Source of the DNA: Pogonophryne albipinna
Lineage: Eukaryota > Chordata > Actinopteri > Perciformes > Artedidraconidae
Length of the DNA: 64,000 nt
Reading direction: 5' to 3'
Assembly: GCA_028583405.1 (NCBI GenBank)
Contig: CM053243.1
Coordinates: 30,493,632-30,557,631, forward strand
Shown piece after piece: positions 61,962 to 64,000 of the stretch (the stretch's first letter is position 1; the number at the start of each line of letters is the position of its first letter). A program made the translations under genes and the position numbers. Under the pieces are notes generated by a model. It had not been told where the DNA came from. It made no database searches and worked only from the letters and a program-made list of their open reading frames with translations.

Positions 61962-64000
61962 CTGAAAGTCAAGACGAAGAGATTTAAAAGGATATCGGCA
62001 GAGATTTATCTTAAATATTTGGGCATGCACAGATTTTAAGATACAAGTGTTGGCAACTTGCAGATATACACCCACAGCATAGTATGTGGTTACATTCTAG
62101 GTATGATGTGACAGATACTCCTTGGCCCAGGAAAATAAACAAATGTCTTGTTATGTCAGTCCAAAAGCCAAATATATTCAGATACAAAACAGAGAAAAGC
62201 AGGACATGAAAAATCAGTAATTAGTCGATTATCGAAACAGACGAGTTACTTTTTCTGTATATAATATTGATTAACCCATTAGTTGACACAATTATTGTAT
62301 CTCTCATATATTTGAACCACAAAATATATTAATAATAATATAAAAACAAGACTTGGGTAGATAATTCAGCACAGAAAAGTCAGCAGAACAAGCTTTCAGA
62401 GTTGTTGCAACAGAGGCGGAAATGATGGTAGGACATATAATCAATCAGAGTCCTCCAGCCGATAACACCCTGAGGGAGAGGAACTGCACACACATTGATA
62501 CTGATGTAGAGCTTGGAGGAACAGTGGATGGATTTGGAAATACCCTAACCTGCTCATTCTCTGATTCAATCATCATTTTTGTTAACTGCGTCAGAAAGGT
62601 GATGATTAACACACGATGAATCCTGAGGCACAAGTGTGTGATTGTATCTATCATACTCACCTTTTCAGCTAAATAAGTGTCAAATAAAAACCTGTTTTTC
62701 TTCTAGAGATATTTCAGCACGAAACATGTTTGATGGTACGCCCATGTTTAGGCATAGAAGTATAAAAAATTTCTCCTTCCACTATAATAAATGGAAGTTA
62801 AAGATTTGTGGTGCTCAAAGTAAAAGAAAAGTGCATTTAAGACAGTTGAAAACTCATTTAAAATGTAAAAAAGGCATTCTGTTTCAGGCGAGGCAGCCTA
62901 CTAAACCTGCTTTACAGAGGGTAGTAGAGTTCATGTTCTCCACCTAATTGACTGAACAATTAATATGTCTTTCTGTTTGCTCATTGAAGATACTGCCATC
63001 GGTTGTGTATATCTGAACAGCCATGTCCGAACAAACACATTGCTAAACTCAGGCCCGCTGTGTCCCCAGCTGATTTGAAAAGGTTTAATGGGTTTATTTC
63101 CTCTCGCTTATGTCCTGCAGCCATGGATGTAAAACAACTTCTATTTCTATGTTTTAATCCCTTTCACCTGCCTTAGCAAGACTTCACTAAAAGTGGTCCA
63201 AAAACTGCTGCAAGCATTTGACCAAGTGCTCGAAATGGTCTCATCCCAGATAGCAAAAGATGTTAAATCAACGTTGAATTATGGTCAAAAATGTTGATTT
63301 TTGGCTAAGATTGATGGTGGATCAACCTTAAATGTTGAAAAGATGTCATTGAATCAATGTTGTATTGTGGTCGAATTTAATGATTGAAATGCCAACATTG
63401 AATCAATGTTGAATCTATGCTGTTTTTCTTGATAGGGGAGGGAGGGGGGTACTCTGTAGGGGGGGGGGGTGTAGTCTGTGTGTGGGGGTGGGGGGTGTGG
63501 GGTGGGAGAAATATCCCACATAAATCCGAAAAAGTGTTGAGGCCAAAATTGACCACCCAACAAACAGTTAGGAGCACGTTTCAGGCAATTTGGATTTGAT
63601 TGGTAGTACTTTGTAGTTACACTATTTTGGGTCCCTAACATTCATTGAGCTAGGGACTTTTTTTTTATGCCTCCCCCCGAATAATTGGATGACGCTGAGT
63701 CGAATAGTAGGTGACATCAATGGTCTACAACTTTTCAATAAGAAGTTACAGATTTTTGAAATAGTTGCAGATTTTGTTTCTTTTTTTTTATTATTAAAAG
63801 ACACTTTTTCAGACTCAGAAAAGGACGTTGAATCGAATGGGCTAGGTCTCGGACTCTAATGTTGTTTTTTTTGTCTTTTATCAAAATATATCTATTCCGA
63901 CTTACTTTTTGACGCTGAATCCAACGGTGCCAGTCTCGAAGCTGTACGACCCCTAGTGGCCAAGATAATCATAAATAACTGTCTCAAAGGCTTGGAAAAA
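61962..64000. other. Upstream slc30a4 intron or flank
   Basis: No slc30a4 exon was found here on the minus strand. The region holds a degenerate AACATTGAATCAATGTTG-type repeat at about 63265-63420, a G-rich tract at 63437-63500, and three related GACGCTGAGTCGAATAG-like motifs at 63691, 63824 and 63911. Confidence 0.4.
63265..63420. repeat. Degenerate tandem repeat around the core AATGTTGA
   Basis: Units such as ATCAACGTTGAATTATGGTC, AATCAATGTTGTATTGTGGT and AATCAATGTTGAATCTATG recur with spacing of about 30-60 bp. It resembles a repeat family frequent in fish introns. It is non-coding. Confidence 0.55.

Overview
The window is nuclear DNA from a ray-finned fish, most likely a percomorph teleost. 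The evidence is multi-exon genes with GT-AG introns, AATAAA poly(A) signals, conserved vertebrate proteins, and many fish-type transposons (hAT, PIF/Harbinger-like, ISL2EU-like, L2 LINE, LTR elements) and microsatellites. It contains no prokaryotic operon, rRNA, CRISPR array or recognisable tRNA.

Layout of host genes. 2341-2827 (+) holds the last two coding exons of fgf7. 30704-32714 (+) is dtwd1, a tRNA acp3U transferase with four coding exons and 314 codons. 33383-45001 (-) is nnt, the mitochondrial proton-translocating transhydrogenase; I could place all 21 coding exons, giving 1071 codons in a continuous frame. 47078-52235 (+) is afg2b/spata5l1, an AAA+ ATPase of ribosome biogenesis with ten coding exons and 747 codons. 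52773-53774 (+) is the small gene coxfa4l3 (nmes1, C15orf48), with the miR-147 hairpin in its 3' UTR. 57369-61961 (-) is the 3' two thirds of slc30a4, a zinc transporter that runs off the right edge. fgf7, dtwd1, spata5l1, C15orf48 and SLC30A4 all lie in human 15q21. nnt does not: in human it lies beside FGF10 on 5p12. FGF7 and FGF10 are paralogues, so this linkage looks like an old duplicated block that kept nnt on the FGF7 side.

Accessory region, about 3.9-29.5 kb between fgf7 and dtwd1. This is almost entirely nested transposons. From left to right: (1) an interspersed repeat split by two palindromic TIR elements, one of them itself split by a short LTR retroelement with a 679-codon low-complexity ORF; (2) a 190-bp CA microsatellite; (3) a decayed L2-type LINE; (4) a solo LTR with perfect 5-bp target duplications; (5) a 4.9-kb hAT element with 8-bp duplications, loaded with two near-identical 1.1-kb Harbinger-like insertions and fragments of two BED-finger transposases; (6) an ISL2EU-like element with a THAP exon facing a YqaJ/SWIM-type exon, partly duplicated downstream; (7) two copies of a CXC-domain (tesmin/TSO1-like) transposon-like gene head to head, forming a large inverted repeat and split by a separate hAT insertion. 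Further small TIR elements lie in introns of afg2b and slc30a4.

How the genes work together. They are independent housekeeping or signalling genes, not a pathway. dtwd1 and nnt converge with their 3' ends under 0.7 kb apart, and coxfa4l3 and slc30a4 also converge. nnt and afg2b diverge from a roughly 2-kb intergenic region. coxfa4l3 and miR-147 share one transcript. I found no clear new biological system. The most unusual items are the inverted CXC-domain element, the repeat-coding LTR element and a Tyr-to-Trp change in the NADP loop of nnt.
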